A program made the translations under genes and the position numbers. Of a stretch of DNA of 64,000 bases, positions 1 to 8,596 are shown piece after piece (position 1 is the first letter of the stretch; the number at the start of each line of letters is the position of its first letter). Origin of the DNA: Clostridia bacterium (GTDB lineage: Bacteria > Bacillota > Clostridia > Christensenellales > Borkfalkiaceae); assembly GCA_017466825.1 (NCBI GenBank), contig JAFTTJ010000005.1, positions 59,022 to 123,021 on the forward strand, written 5' to 3'. Below the pieces are notes generated by a model, which saw only the letters and a program-made list of their open reading frames with translations, was not told where the DNA came from and did no database searches.

Positions 1-1312
1 CGTGAGCGATAATTGCGTCGTAATCATCCATTTTGAAAGGTGTTTGTTCGCCCGTTTGAAGATTTTTAATACGCATTTCACCGCTTTGAATTTCGTTTTC
101 ACCTAAAACGACGGCGAAAGGAATATTCATTTTGTCAGCGTAACCCATACTCTTGCCGACCTTTTGAGTTTTCTTTTCAAGTTCGACCTTTACGCCACGA
201 TTACGAAGTTCGGTAGCGTAGCGGAAAGACTCTGCGACCGTTCCCATCGGGATAACGAACAAATCGACGACCGACGTTTTTGCGCCTTGACTTTGAATCT
301 TTAAAATTTCGTATATTACGTCAAGCCCGAAAGACATGCCGACTGCGGGGTACTCTTTACCGTCGTCAATAAACGAAGTAATGATTTTATCGTATCTACC
401 GCCACCGCCGATACTCAAACCAAAATCTACGTCGCCAACCCTCCTTTCTCTTAAAACGACTTCCCATACCGTACCGGTATAAACGTCGATTCCGCGCGCA
501 AGATAAGCGGCGAGAGTCATGCGGTCGTAAGCCTTTGTGCCTTTAAGATAGCCTTGCAATTCTTTAATTTCCTTAATACCGTCGTCAATCATTTGACTTT
601 GGGGGTATTCGGTAATTTTTTCGCAAAGTTGCTCAAACGGAAGGGCTAAAACCGAACTGATTTCTTCAACCTTATCTTCGGTCACGCCGATTTTTGAAAA
701 TTCGTAGACGAGTTCTTTTTTAGTGAGTTTTGCGAACTTGTCGATAAGCATAATACTTTGACGTAAAACGCTTTCGTCAACGTCACCGAACACGGCTTTG
801 ATTAACCCGTTTAAAAGTTTGCGGTTGTTGTATAAAATTTCAACGTCAAGACCGAGTTTTCTGTACGCTTCTTCAGTCATGGTCATATATTCGGCTTCGG
901 CAAGTAAACTGCTAGTGCCAACCACGTCGATATCGCATTGGGTAAACTCTCTATTTCTACCGAGTTTTACGGGGCCGTCTCTAAAGACTTTACCAATTTC
1001 GTAACGCTTGAAAGGCAAGGTCATAGACGGGTTAAAACTTATGAGTTTTGAAAACGTAATGGTAAGATCGTAACGAAGACCCAAACTTCTCTTACCTTGG
1101 TCGGTGAGTTTATACGTTTCGTTTAAAATGTCCGCGCCTTCGGAATACTTTGACGCTAAAAGGTCGTATCCGCATAAAATAGGCGTTTCGACGGGCGCAA
1201 AACCGTATTTAATAAAAATTGATTGTAAAGTGCTTTTGATGTTTTCCCTAATTATCTGTCTTTCGGGAAGGTAGTCGTAAGTACCTTTTAAGTTTTGAAA
1301 TTCTTTAGACAT
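1..1312 (-). CDS. hisS: Histidyl-tRNA synthetase, C-terminal end cut by window edge
   Basis: Charges tRNA-His with histidine in the cytoplasm. I translated this from the minus strand: it opens MSKEFQNLKGTYDYLPE, matching the family's KGT.D.LP start, and carries the class II motif 2 region LRYDLTITFSKL followed by KRYEIGKVFRDG and REFTQCDIDVVG, then the histidine-binding stretch YLARGIDVYTGTVWE and the GGGGRYD motif. The RYDLT form of motif 2 belongs to the clostridial/eukaryote-like HisRS branch rather than the LRPEGT form. The ATG is preceded by AGGAG seven bases upstream. 437 codons are visible without a stop; the family is 420-480 residues, so little is missing. It follows the nucleoside transporter genes on the same strand after a 222-base gap holding a structured block. 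Confidence 0.95.
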   Translation of the reverse strand, partial: MSKEFQNLKGTYDYLPERQIIRENIKSTLQSIFIKYGFAPVETPILCGYDLLASKYSEGADILNETYKLTDQGKRSLGLRYDLTITFSKLISFNPSMTLPFKRYEIGKVFRDGPVKLGRNREFTQCDIDVVGTSSLLAEAEYMTMTEEAYRKLGLDVEILYNNRKLLNGLIKAVFGDVDESVLRQSIMLIDKFAKLTKKELVYEFSKIGVTEDKVEEISSVLALPFEQLCEKITEYPQSQMIDDGIKEIKELQGYLKGTKAYDRMTLAAYLARGIDVYTGTVWEVVLRERRVGDVDFGLSIGGGGRYDKIITSFIDDGKEYPAVGMSFGLDVIYEILKIQSQGAKTSVVDLFVIPMGTVAESFRYATELRNRGVKVELEKKTQKVGKSMGYADKMNIPFAVVLGENEIQSGEMRIKNLQTGEQTPFKMDDYDAIIAH

Positions 1313-1426
1313 AACGAATCTCCTGTCAACGTTAAATAACGTGACGTTACTTATACATTTGAAATCTTTTAAATAATATATTCGATAGAGTTTTTCTAAA
1401 GTAAGTATTTAAAGGCTTAGATGCAA

Positions 1427-1514
1427 GTTAGCCAAGGCTCGTGAGCCTAAAAAGACTTGGGATTCCTTGTTGGTCACCAAGATTATGAAGGCGACACAGT
1501 TAACGCAGGCTAAC
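1427..1514. other. Unassigned structured block between permease gene and hisS
   Basis: The 222-base gap upstream of hisS is AT-rich except for this segment. GTTAGCC at 1427-1433 can pair with GGCTAAC at 1508-1514, closing a multibranched fold. Inside it are a 5-bp hairpin AGGCT/AGCCT (1435-1448), a second hairpin CTTGG/CCAAG (1456-1481) and a weak GCG/CGC arm (1491-1506). No T-box core is visible on the minus strand, so I do not call it a tRNA-sensing leader. It could be a small RNA on either strand, an mRNA leader, or a copy of a dispersed repeat. Confidence 0.4.
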
Positions 1515-1534
1515 GAAGTAAATAAGATTTTAAA

Positions 1535-2500
1535 CTATCTCTCTTCTCGGAAATAATTCTGTCCTAGCGACGACGGCGGTTGAACGTTCTTTTTACCCAT
1601 TATGCTAACGGTCAATAATACTATGACGGTTGCAACGTAGGGTACGAAACTAATCAATGCGTTTATAACCGAAGAAGATACTGAAATAAAGTTGGAAGCG
1701 GTGTATAACGCGCCGAAGAGAATTGAGCCGAGAATTGAAAGCGACGGTCTCCACAAGGTAAATATTACGAGCGCAATAGCAAGCCAACCTACTGCTTCAA
1801 CGGGCTGATACGAGTTGTAAAGGCCTTGAACAAGGTCCATAACGTAGAAGAATCCGCCGAGAGCGGCAATACTTGAACCGAGCAAAATTGCGCCGTATTT
1901 GTAGCCGTCAACCTTAATACCAACGGCGTCTGCGGCTGCGGGATTTTCACCGACTGCTCTTAAATTTAAGCCTACTCTCGTCTTTTTCAGGATAATACCT
2001 GCAACCACCGCAAGGATTATAGCAAGATAAACGAGCGCGCCGTAGGATAAGAAGAGTTCGCCAAACCAACCTAAATTTTCCGCAAACGGAAAAGGTGATT
2101 TTGCAATATACGTAGCGGCAACGCTAAAATGCGTTTTATCGAGAGTTTTCATTATAACTTCGGTAAAGCCCGCGCCAAAGGTAGTGAGAGCAAGACCGGT
2201 TATGTTTTGGTTACACTTTAAACTTACGGTTAAAAAGGCGTAGATTGCGCCGAGAAGAGCGCCTGCTAAAATTGCGCCCAAAATACCGCAAAGAAGTAAA
2301 AGTATATGGCTAGGATTGGTAGGATCGGGAATAGCGCTCATATAAAGCGAAACGCCAAGGCATCCGCCTGCTACGCCACCACACATAATACCCGGTATAC
2401 CAAGGTTTAAGTGGCCTGATTTTTCAGTTATTATTTCGCCGAGACAGCCGTACATAAACGCTGCCGAACATCTTATTGCATTTTGAAGGAAAATCAACAT
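1535..2500 (-). CDS. Nucleoside ABC transporter permease 2 (NupQ/YufQ type)
   Basis: Second membrane subunit of a BMP-type nucleoside importer. The 321-residue product is almost wholly hydrophobic with about eight to ten membrane segments. It carries the family stretch GCLGEIITEKSGHLNLGIPG near residue 20 and the coupling-loop region around RVGLNLRAVGENPAAADAVG (about 170-190) that is typical of this permease group. It is the last gene of the transporter set, one base after the first permease gene, so the two are surely co-translated. Ligand class (purine nucleosides or related) is inferred from the BMP lipoprotein and the xpt gene at the head of the cluster. Confidence 0.9.
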   Translation of the reverse strand: MLIFLQNAIRCSAAFMYGCLGEIITEKSGHLNLGIPGIMCGGVAGGCLGVSLYMSAIPDPTNPSHILLLLCGILGAILAGALLGAIYAFLTVSLKCNQNITGLALTTFGAGFTEVIMKTLDKTHFSVAATYIAKSPFPFAENLGWFGELFLSYGALVYLAIILAVVAGIILKKTRVGLNLRAVGENPAAADAVGIKVDGYKYGAILLGSSIAALGGFFYVMDLVQGLYNSYQPVEAVGWLAIALVIFTLWRPSLSILGSILFGALYTASNFISVSSSVINALISFVPYVATVIVLLTVSIMGKKNVQPPSSLGQNYFREER

Positions 2501-2501
2501 A

Positions 2502-3611
2502 TTATTTGTCCTCCGTCTTCTTTTTGCGAAGGTTAATCTTGTACTGAATTAAGAATGAGCAGGCTATGATAAAGAAGTAAATTATACCTACGACTAAGTT
2601 GGAAAAACTGTCGCTCGTCATCTTAAAGTCCATACGAACTTGCGTCATACCCTTACTTACGATTGATACGAGAGCGCAAGATGCCAAGATTGCAAGGGGG
2701 TTACAGTTGCCGAGCCAAGTCGTCATAATAGCCGTAAAGCCCATATTTTTTGCAGTACCGACGCCGATTGCAGCGTTTGCGTAGTTACCCGAAGTGAGCA
2801 TAAGACCTACTAAACCGCAAATTGCGCCCGAAATGATAAGAGTTCTGATAATAACGCCTTTAACGTTGATACCGACGTATTTTGCCGTGTTTTGGCTATC
2901 GCCTACTACCGACAATTCATAACCGCCTTTCATATATTTAGTGTATACGAACATAAATACGAAAACGGCAACGCTTACTAAAATAGTTAAAAGGAATTGG
3001 TTGCCTACGACGGGCAATCTACCATGAGCGAGTTGATCGTCGGTTAAAACGCTTGAACCACCCTTTACCCAAAGCGCAATAAACAAGGTTACGAAACATT
3101 GCGCAATGTAGTTCATCATAAGTGTAAACAAAGATTCGTTAGCGTCAAAAAGAGCCTTGAATATTGCCGGGATAACCGCCCAAATTGCGCCTACGACCAT
3201 ACTTGCAATTACTGATATAACGATAATCCAAACGTCGGGAATAACTCCGCCGAGATAGATCATACAAGCGTTTGCGGCAAGACCGCCCATTAAAATTTGT
3301 CCGTTACCGCCAAGGTTCCAGAACTTCATTTTAAACGCGGGAAGCAACGCCATTGAAACGCTAACTAAAAGCGACATATCGCGAAGGGTTTCCCAAATCT
3401 TTCTGTCTGACGCGAAAACACCTTTATAAAGGGAGGTAAAGAATTTGATCGGATCGCCTTTGGGGGATGCTAGCGTACAAATGATACTGCCGAGCAAAAG
3501 GGCTGCTACTACGGATACTACGTATATTATCGCAGATTTCCATGTTGGCATTTCATCTCTTTTTGAAATGTGGAAAAGCGGTTCTCTTACCGCTGTTTTT
3601 TCGTTAGCCAT
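2502..3611 (-). CDS. Nucleoside ABC transporter permease 1 (NupP/YufP type)
   Basis: First membrane subunit of the same importer, 369 residues. A short cytoplasmic N-terminus (residues 1-25) is followed by about ten membrane segments. The central loop MKGGYELSVVGDSQNTAKYVG (around 225-245) matches the EAA-like coupling loop of BMP-family permeases that docks on the ATPase. The start overlaps the end of the ATPase gene by 8 bases, a standard coupled arrangement. The C-terminus ends in a basic tail (LRKKKTEDK), expected on the inside of the membrane. Confidence 0.9.
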   Translation of the reverse strand: MANEKTAVREPLFHISKRDEMPTWKSAIIYVVSVVAALLLGSIICTLASPKGDPIKFFTSLYKGVFASDRKIWETLRDMSLLVSVSMALLPAFKMKFWNLGGNGQILMGGLAANACMIYLGGVIPDVWIIVISVIASMVVGAIWAVIPAIFKALFDANESLFTLMMNYIAQCFVTLFIALWVKGGSSVLTDDQLAHGRLPVVGNQFLLTILVSVAVFVFMFVYTKYMKGGYELSVVGDSQNTAKYVGINVKGVIIRTLIISGAICGLVGLMLTSGNYANAAIGVGTAKNMGFTAIMTTWLGNCNPLAILASCALVSIVSKGMTQVRMDFKMTSDSFSNLVVGIIYFFIIACSFLIQYKINLRKKKTEDK

Positions 3612-5307
3612 CCACTCTATCCTCCTTTGCGCTTATTTCTTCATGTTGAATCCATTGCTCTTCGGTAAGGTTACTATCTTTTGCCTTGCCGTATTCTTTA
3701 TTTCTCGCTTCGCTTAAATCAAGCGCGCCCGTCATCATAAGACCGAGTTCTTCCTTAGTGGTTTTGCTTGCGTGTACTATACCCATATTTTTACCGTGGC
3801 AAAGTACCATAATCTTATCGCAAAGAGCCATCATTACGTCTAAATCTTCACCGATAAACAAAATACCCGTTCCCTTCGCCTTTTCATTATTTAACATATC
3901 GTAAATAACGTAAGACGAGTTGATATCAAGACCACGAACGGGATAAGCCGTGATGATAACGTTGGGGTTAGATTCGATTTCTCTACCAACTAAAACCTTT
4001 TGAACGTTACCGCCCGAAAGTCTACGGATAGGCGTTTCGGTCGACGGGGTTACGACTTCGAGTTTTTCAACGAGAGCCTTTGCTCTTACCCTTGCCGACT
4101 TTCTATCAACGAAGGGCTTACGAGCGATATTTTTTATACAAGTCCAAGTTTTAAGCATTGCAACTTGGAAGGCGTTTTTACCTGCAATATCTTCTTCCGT
4201 AAGCATCGTTTCCTTGCTCTCACGGAAGGTTTTAAGCATCATATTGTCAGTAATTGAGAAGTTGGGGGCAAGTCCCATACCGAGTCTATCTTCGGGTATA
4301 AAACTCATTGAAATACCCATATCGATAATCTCTTTTGCGGGTTTACCTATTATGCTCTCGCCCTTGTGCATAATAAGTCCGTCTTCTACCTTTCTAAGAC
4401 CTGCAATCGCTTCGCAAAGTTCCTTTTGTCCGCAACCTGCAACGCCTGCTACGCCGAGCATTTCGCCACCGCGGATATAGAAGTTTACGTCGTCAACTTT
4501 TTTACTGCCGTCGTCGCCTTTAACTTCCAAATTTCTCACTTCTAATAAGGGGCGGTCAAAGTTGGTTTCCGTCCTGGTGATTTTAAGTTCAACCTTTTTA
4601 CCAACCATCATTTCGGTAAGTTCGCTTTCCGACGTTTCGGAAGTGTTTACCGTGCCTATATACTCGCCCTTACGAAGAATAGAAACTCTATCTGAAATTT
4701 CCAAAACTTCGTTTAACTTATGGGTAATTATAATAATTGATTTGCCGTCTTCACGCATCTTTCTTAAAACGTTGAAAAGTTTCTTGATTTCCTGCGGTGT
4801 TAAAACGGCGGTCGGTTCGTCCAAAATCAAAATGTCCGCGCCACGGTATAAAACCTTGATAATTTCAACCGTTTGCTTTTCGGAAACCGACATATCGTAA
4901 ACTTTCTTTTTAGCGTCTATTTCAAAACCGTATTTACTTGCAATTTCTTCAACACGGGAATTTACGTCTTTAATATTAAATCTCTTGCCGTCGTTTACAC
5001 CGAGAACGATATTTTCGGCAGCGGAAAAGATATCGACGAGTTTAAAGTGCTGGTGAATCATACCTATTCCGTACTTAAACGCGTCTTGAGGGGAAGCGAT
5101 TGAAACTGCTTCGCCGTTGATAAAAATTTGACCTTCGTCGGGGTAATAAATACCCGAAATCATATTCATAAGCGTGGTTTTACCCGAACCGTTTTCGCCG
5201 AGCAAGGATAAAATTTCACCCTTTTTTACGCTTAAGTTAATATCTTTATTGGCAACCGTTTTGCCAAAGGTTTTGGTTATATTTTTTAGTTCAAGCGCAA
5301 AATCCAT
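3604..5307 (-). CDS. Nucleoside ABC transporter ATP-binding protein, two ABC domains (NupO/YufO type)
   Basis: Cytoplasmic ATPase of the importer. The first domain has Walker A GENGSGKTT at residues 37-45, a degenerate signature MSVSEKQTVEI and Walker B ILILDEPTA. The second domain has an altered Walker A (GVAGCGQKELC) but a good signature LSGGNVQKV and Walker B-like region VIITAYPVRGLD, the usual asymmetric pattern of sugar/nucleoside ATPases of this group. At 567 residues it is longer than the usual 500-510; the extra length is an insertion in the second half (around 370-400) and an acidic C-terminal tail. It lies downstream of the lipoprotein gene, past an intra-operon hairpin. Confidence 0.93.
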   Translation of the reverse strand: MDFALELKNITKTFGKTVANKDINLSVKKGEILSLLGENGSGKTTLMNMISGIYYPDEGQIFINGEAVSIASPQDAFKYGIGMIHQHFKLVDIFSAAENIVLGVNDGKRFNIKDVNSRVEEIASKYGFEIDAKKKVYDMSVSEKQTVEIIKVLYRGADILILDEPTAVLTPQEIKKLFNVLRKMREDGKSIIIITHKLNEVLEISDRVSILRKGEYIGTVNTSETSESELTEMMVGKKVELKITRTETNFDRPLLEVRNLEVKGDDGSKKVDDVNFYIRGGEMLGVAGVAGCGQKELCEAIAGLRKVEDGLIMHKGESIIGKPAKEIIDMGISMSFIPEDRLGMGLAPNFSITDNMMLKTFRESKETMLTEEDIAGKNAFQVAMLKTWTCIKNIARKPFVDRKSARVRAKALVEKLEVVTPSTETPIRRLSGGNVQKVLVGREIESNPNVIITAYPVRGLDINSSYVIYDMLNNEKAKGTGILFIGEDLDVMMALCDKIMVLCHGKNMGIVHASKTTKEELGLMMTGALDLSEARNKEYGKAKDSNLTEEQWIQHEEISAKEDRVDG

Positions 5308-5422
5308 TTTTGCTTAAACCCCCATTTTTATTTTATTTCGACGATTAAAACGAATATTTTTTGCTTCGCTAAGTTTGCAACAAGTCACTCTATAAGTCTT
5401 TTATCTCAATAAAAAACTATAA

Positions 5423-5443
5423 GGGCGGAGACGAGCCCCGCCC
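5423..5443 (-). terminator. Intra-operon hairpin after the BMP lipoprotein gene
   Basis: On the minus strand GGGCGG pairs with CCGCCC around an inner GGC/TCT loop region and is followed by TTATAGTTTTTTA. Placed between the lipoprotein gene and its ATPase gene, it most likely terminates part of the transcripts, giving more binding protein than transporter, or protects the 3' end. Confidence 0.75.
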
Positions 5444-5459
5444 AAAGTTTTTTGTAAGA

Positions 5460-6737
5460 TTATTCTACGTCTGCACCGATGGTGATACCGTCGATAACGA
5501 TATCAAAGTAAGGAGCAGAACGAAGTTTAGATTCTTCGAAAATGCCGTTGTTGATAACGTTGGTTTCGCCTAAATAGTCGCCAACGTCGATAACGTCTGC
5601 ATTGTAAGCGGTAAGTCTGCCGTCTTCGTCCATAGTGATGAAGCCTGCTTTAGAGAAATCAGAAGCGTCAGCCTTAGCGTTTCTTACGGTGAAGTTAGCG
5701 GTGTCGAAAACTTTGATTTCGCCGCTGATGAGTTTTGCCTTAACTTCGTCAAGTCTAGCTTGAGTGCCTGCAGCAGCAGCTTTACCTAAAGTAGTGATTT
5801 GAACAGAACCGGTAGATAAGTTACCGCAGTAATCTTTTTCAAGAGTACCTTTGCCTAAAGCGTTGTCGATCATCTTTTCGAAGTAGGGTTGCCAGTTAAT
5901 CTTAGAAGCGATAACGAAAGTGTCTTCAGTAGTAGTTCCGTTGTAGAATACGTTAGGAACGTTCTTTTCTTTACAAGCAGCGGGAACACCCATAGAGTCA
6001 GCGTGACCAGAAACGAGCTTAGCGCCGTTGTCGATTAAAGCGAGAGCCGAAGCCTTTTCTTTAAGTTCGTCGTACCAAGAATAGGTGTACTTAACTTCCA
6101 TAGTAACGTTAGCTACGATAGACTTAACGCCAAGGTAGAAAGAAGTGTAACCAGAAATAACTTCTGCATAGGGGTGAGCGCCTACGTAACCGATTTTTGC
6201 TTCATCATCGGTAATGTCGTCGCCGTACATTTCAATGAGTTTTAAACCTGCAGCAACGCCGGCAAGATATCTACCTTCGTAGATAGATGCGAATGCATTG
6301 TGGAAGTTAGCAGGAGTGTCGTTTGCAGCGTCGGCATCTAAAGACAAGCTTGCCTTAGTACCAGTTGCATGACAGAATTGTACTTCGGGGAATTCTTTAG
6401 CGGCTTTGATCATGTTTGCTTCGTGGCCGAAAGAGTCAGCAAATACTGCTTTGTAACCAGAACTTGCGAATTGAACTGCGTTGTTGTAGCAGTCGTCGCC
6501 TTCTTCAGGGATACCGGTTACGATGGTGTATTGATCTTCAGTAAGGCCTTTTGCAGCGCATGCAGCTTCAAAAGCGTCGATAAAGTTTTTATCGTATGAA
6601 GATTCAGAACCGTGTAAGCAGATAAGAGCAACTACGGGTTCGTCGTTGGCGTCGCTAGTAGTTTCACCACAAGCGGTAAAGCCAAAACATCCTACGAGCA
6701 TACAGATGCTAAGTAAAAGAGTTAAAAGTTTTTTCAT
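5460..6737 (-). CDS. BMP-family nucleoside-binding lipoprotein
   Basis: Extracellular solute receptor of the importer. The N-terminus is a lipoprotein signal peptide with lipobox FTAC and the modified Cys at residue 23, so the mature protein is anchored to the outer face of the membrane. The 425-residue length and motifs VALICLHGSESSYDKNF, GAHPYAEVISGYTSF and the GMGVPA-like HADSMGVPAACKE fit the Bmp/Med family (PnrA-like purine nucleoside receptors). The ATG has a strong GGTAGGAGG ribosome site. It lies 66 bases downstream of xpt and upstream of the ATPase gene. Confidence 0.92.
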   Translation of the reverse strand: MKKLLTLLLSICMLVGCFGFTACGETTSDANDEPVVALICLHGSESSYDKNFIDAFEAACAAKGLTEDQYTIVTGIPEEGDDCYNNAVQFASSGYKAVFADSFGHEANMIKAAKEFPEVQFCHATGTKASLSLDADAANDTPANFHNAFASIYEGRYLAGVAAGLKLIEMYGDDITDDEAKIGYVGAHPYAEVISGYTSFYLGVKSIVANVTMEVKYTYSWYDELKEKASALALIDNGAKLVSGHADSMGVPAACKEKNVPNVFYNGTTTEDTFVIASKINWQPYFEKMIDNALGKGTLEKDYCGNLSTGSVQITTLGKAAAAGTQARLDEVKAKLISGEIKVFDTANFTVRNAKADASDFSKAGFITMDEDGRLTAYNADVIDVGDYLGETNVINNGIFEESKLRSAPYFDIVIDGITIGADVE

Positions 6738-6803
6738 TGGTTTTATACCTCCTACCCTTTTTAGGGTTTATTTAACTTGTTTATAAATTAGGAAAAACCT
6801 AAA

Positions 6804-7373
6804 TTATCTAAATTTAATTTGACAGTCGTCCATCGAGTCGACGATTGCAAGTGAAAAAAGGTCTACGCCTTCGCCACGAAGTTTATCGCCCGCGCCTTGG
6901 AAGCCCTTTTCGATTGCAATTGCCACGCCCGAAAGGGTTGCGCCCGACTGCTCTACGATATCTTTAAGGGCGTAAACGGCTTGTCCGTTTGCCAAAAAGT
7001 CGTCTACTACGAGAACTTTATCGTCCGCGTTTAAATATTCCTTTGCAAGAATTAACCTATTCATAACTTTATGAGTATATGAAAAGCAGTCCGCCGCATA
7101 AATATCCCCGTCAACGTTTGCGGTTTTACTCTTTTTTGCGAAAACGGCGCTCACGCCGAACCTTTCGGCAACGAGAACGGCAATCGCTATACCCGACGCT
7201 TCAACGGTCATTATTTTAGTAATGCCCTTGTTGTAAAAATACTCGTAAATTGCGTCCGCCATTTGCGATAATAGTTTTACGTCTAACTGATTGTTTAAAA
7301 ACGAGCCTACTTTGAGCACGTTTCCGGGAAGAACTTTACCTTTTTCTAAAATTGCTCTTTTTAAAAATTCCAT
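6804..7373 (-). CDS. xpt: Xanthine phosphoribosyltransferase
   Basis: Converts xanthine and PRPP to XMP in purine salvage. The product starts MEFLKRAILEKGKV, aligning with the known Xpt N-terminus, and contains the PRPP loop VLVVDDFLANGQA (around 122-134) and the purine site motif TVEASGIAIA. I chose the ATG at 7371-7373, because upstream in-frame TTG would lie inside a terminator hairpin and has no spacing for a ribosome site. Oddly, no Shine-Dalgarno sequence lies between the hairpin and this ATG. It heads the nucleoside transporter cluster, so imported nucleosides or bases are probably salvaged by it. Confidence 0.93.
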   Translation of the reverse strand: MEFLKRAILEKGKVLPGNVLKVGSFLNNQLDVKLLSQMADAIYEYFYNKGITKIMTVEASGIAIAVLVAERFGVSAVFAKKSKTANVDGDIYAADCFSYTHKVMNRLILAKEYLNADDKVLVVDDFLANGQAVYALKDIVEQSGATLSGVAIAIEKGFQGAGDKLRGEGVDLFSLAIVDSMDDCQIKFR

Positions 7374-7493
7374 AAAACAAAAAAGGGTTGGTGTTACCAA
7401 CCCTCGTAAGCTCTTAACCTACCGATAACGGTTTTTCTTAGGTAAAAAGCGGAATTTTAACGACGATTAAAAGTAAACACCCTTTGTATTATA
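7374..7493 (-). promoter_or_regulatory. xpt leader with attenuator-like terminator
   Basis: Transcripts from the promoter at 7494-7522 have a leader of about 115 bases ending in a strong intrinsic terminator (AGGGTTGGT/ACCAACCCT, 7384-7404, then TTTTTTGTTTT) only ten bases before the xpt ATG. Upstream, TTACCTA can pair with TAGGTTAA around a CCG/CGG hairpin; alternatively TTACC plus AACC can pair with GGTTGGTAA of the terminator's 5' arm, giving a possible antiterminator. The consensus core of the purine riboswitch is not visible. The arrangement indicates control by premature termination; the ligand or protein is unknown. Confidence 0.6.
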
Positions 7494-7522
7494 TCAAAGA
7501 GAAATTTTAATGTCAATAAAAT
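7494..7522 (-). promoter_or_regulatory. xpt promoter, TTGACA-17-TATAAT
   Basis: On the minus strand a perfect -35 TTGACA is followed 17 bases later by a perfect -10 TATAAT. It reads into the xpt leader and lies downstream of the kdgK stop codon, separating the purine unit from the hexuronate operon. Confidence 0.85.
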
Positions 7523-7570
7523 TTTACCCCTTTAATCGCATTTTATATTAAAAATATAATTTTAGGATTT

Positions 7571-8596
7571 TTATCTTTGAATTCTGCCCGAACCGTCGCC
7601 TTTTGCAAGTTTTTCTACTTCAGCAACGCTTACCATATTATAATCGCCTTCAATAGAGTGCTTTAAAGCCGAAGCCGCCGTTGCAAACTCAATAGAGTCT
7701 TGCGTGGTTTTGCCATTTAAGAGCGAATATATAAGTCCGCCTGCAAAACTATCACCGCCGCCTACTCTGTCTACGATATGCAAATCGTATTTTTTAGAAA
7801 AAGCGTACTCGCCCGCTTTTACGTCGTAGAGCATTGCCGACCAACCGTTATCCGACGCCGAGCGACTTTCTCTTAAAGTTATGCCGACATATTCAAAGCC
7901 GAATCTCTCGGCAAGCTGTCTTGCAACCGACTTATATCCTTCTCGGTTGACTTTGCCTGCGTTTAAGTCGGTGTCTTCGGCTTGTATTCCGAAAACGTCT
8001 TTAGCGTCTTCTTCGTTACAAATGCAAACGTCTACGTATTTGCAAAGTTCCGCCATGGTCTTGCCAGCCTGCTCTCTCGTCCAAAGTTTGCCCCTGTAAT
8101 TTAAGTCGCAAGAGATTTTAACGCCCTTAGATTTTGCAACCTTACAAGCCGTATGGCAAATTTGGGCTACGTTTTCGCCGAGAGCGGGGGTTATGCCGGT
8201 AAAGTGAAACCAATCTACGCCGTCGAAGATATTATCCCAATCAAAGTCGCTTTCGCTCGCCTTTGCGATTGCCGAATTAGCCCTATCGTAAATGCAGACC
8301 GACGCCCTTTGCGACGCGCCCTTTTCATTAAAATATATACCTACCCTTTCACCGCCACGGGTTATCTTTGAAACGTCTACGCCGTATCTTCTGAGCGAAT
8401 TGACCGCCGATTGACCTATAGCGTGGGCAGGGAGTTTGGTTACGAAAGCCGAATCGATACCGTAATTTGCAAGCGATACCGAAACGTTGGCTTCGCCACC
8501 GCCGAAAGTAAATTGAACTTTATCCGTTTGGATAAATCTGTCGTAATTAAAGGGTTGAAGCCTAAGCATAAGTTCGCCAAAAGTTACTACTCTCAT
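7571..8596 (-). CDS. kdgK: 2-dehydro-3-deoxygluconokinase
   Basis: Phosphorylates 2-keto-3-deoxygluconate to KDPG. It is a PfkB/ribokinase-fold protein: the N-terminal signature GGGEANVSVSLANYG lies near residue 32 and the C-terminal signature DRVGGGDSFAGGL (around 278-290) holds the catalytic Asp. Its length (341) is normal. The start overlaps the eda stop by one base (TAATG). It is the last gene of the uxaB-uxaA-uxaC-eda-kdgK operon, whose aldolase uses its product. Confidence 0.92.
   Translation of the reverse strand: MRVVTFGELMLRLQPFNYDRFIQTDKVQFTFGGGEANVSVSLANYGIDSAFVTKLPAHAIGQSAVNSLRRYGVDVSKITRGGERVGIYFNEKGASQRASVCIYDRANSAIAKASESDFDWDNIFDGVDWFHFTGITPALGENVAQICHTACKVAKSKGVKISCDLNYRGKLWTREQAGKTMAELCKYVDVCICNEEDAKDVFGIQAEDTDLNAGKVNREGYKSVARQLAERFGFEYVGITLRESRSASDNGWSAMLYDVKAGEYAFSKKYDLHIVDRVGGGDSFAGGLIYSLLNGKTTQDSIEFATAASALKHSIEGDYNMVSVAEVEKLAKGDGSGRIQR

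Noticed and set aside
1313-1534. T-box leader of hisS
   Set aside because: No T-box core (AGGGTGG-like) or specifier layout is visible on the minus strand.
7374-7493. Guanine/purine riboswitch upstream of xpt
   Set aside because: The conserved junction bases and loop sequences of the purine family are not seen, though the promoter-leader-terminator layout is.
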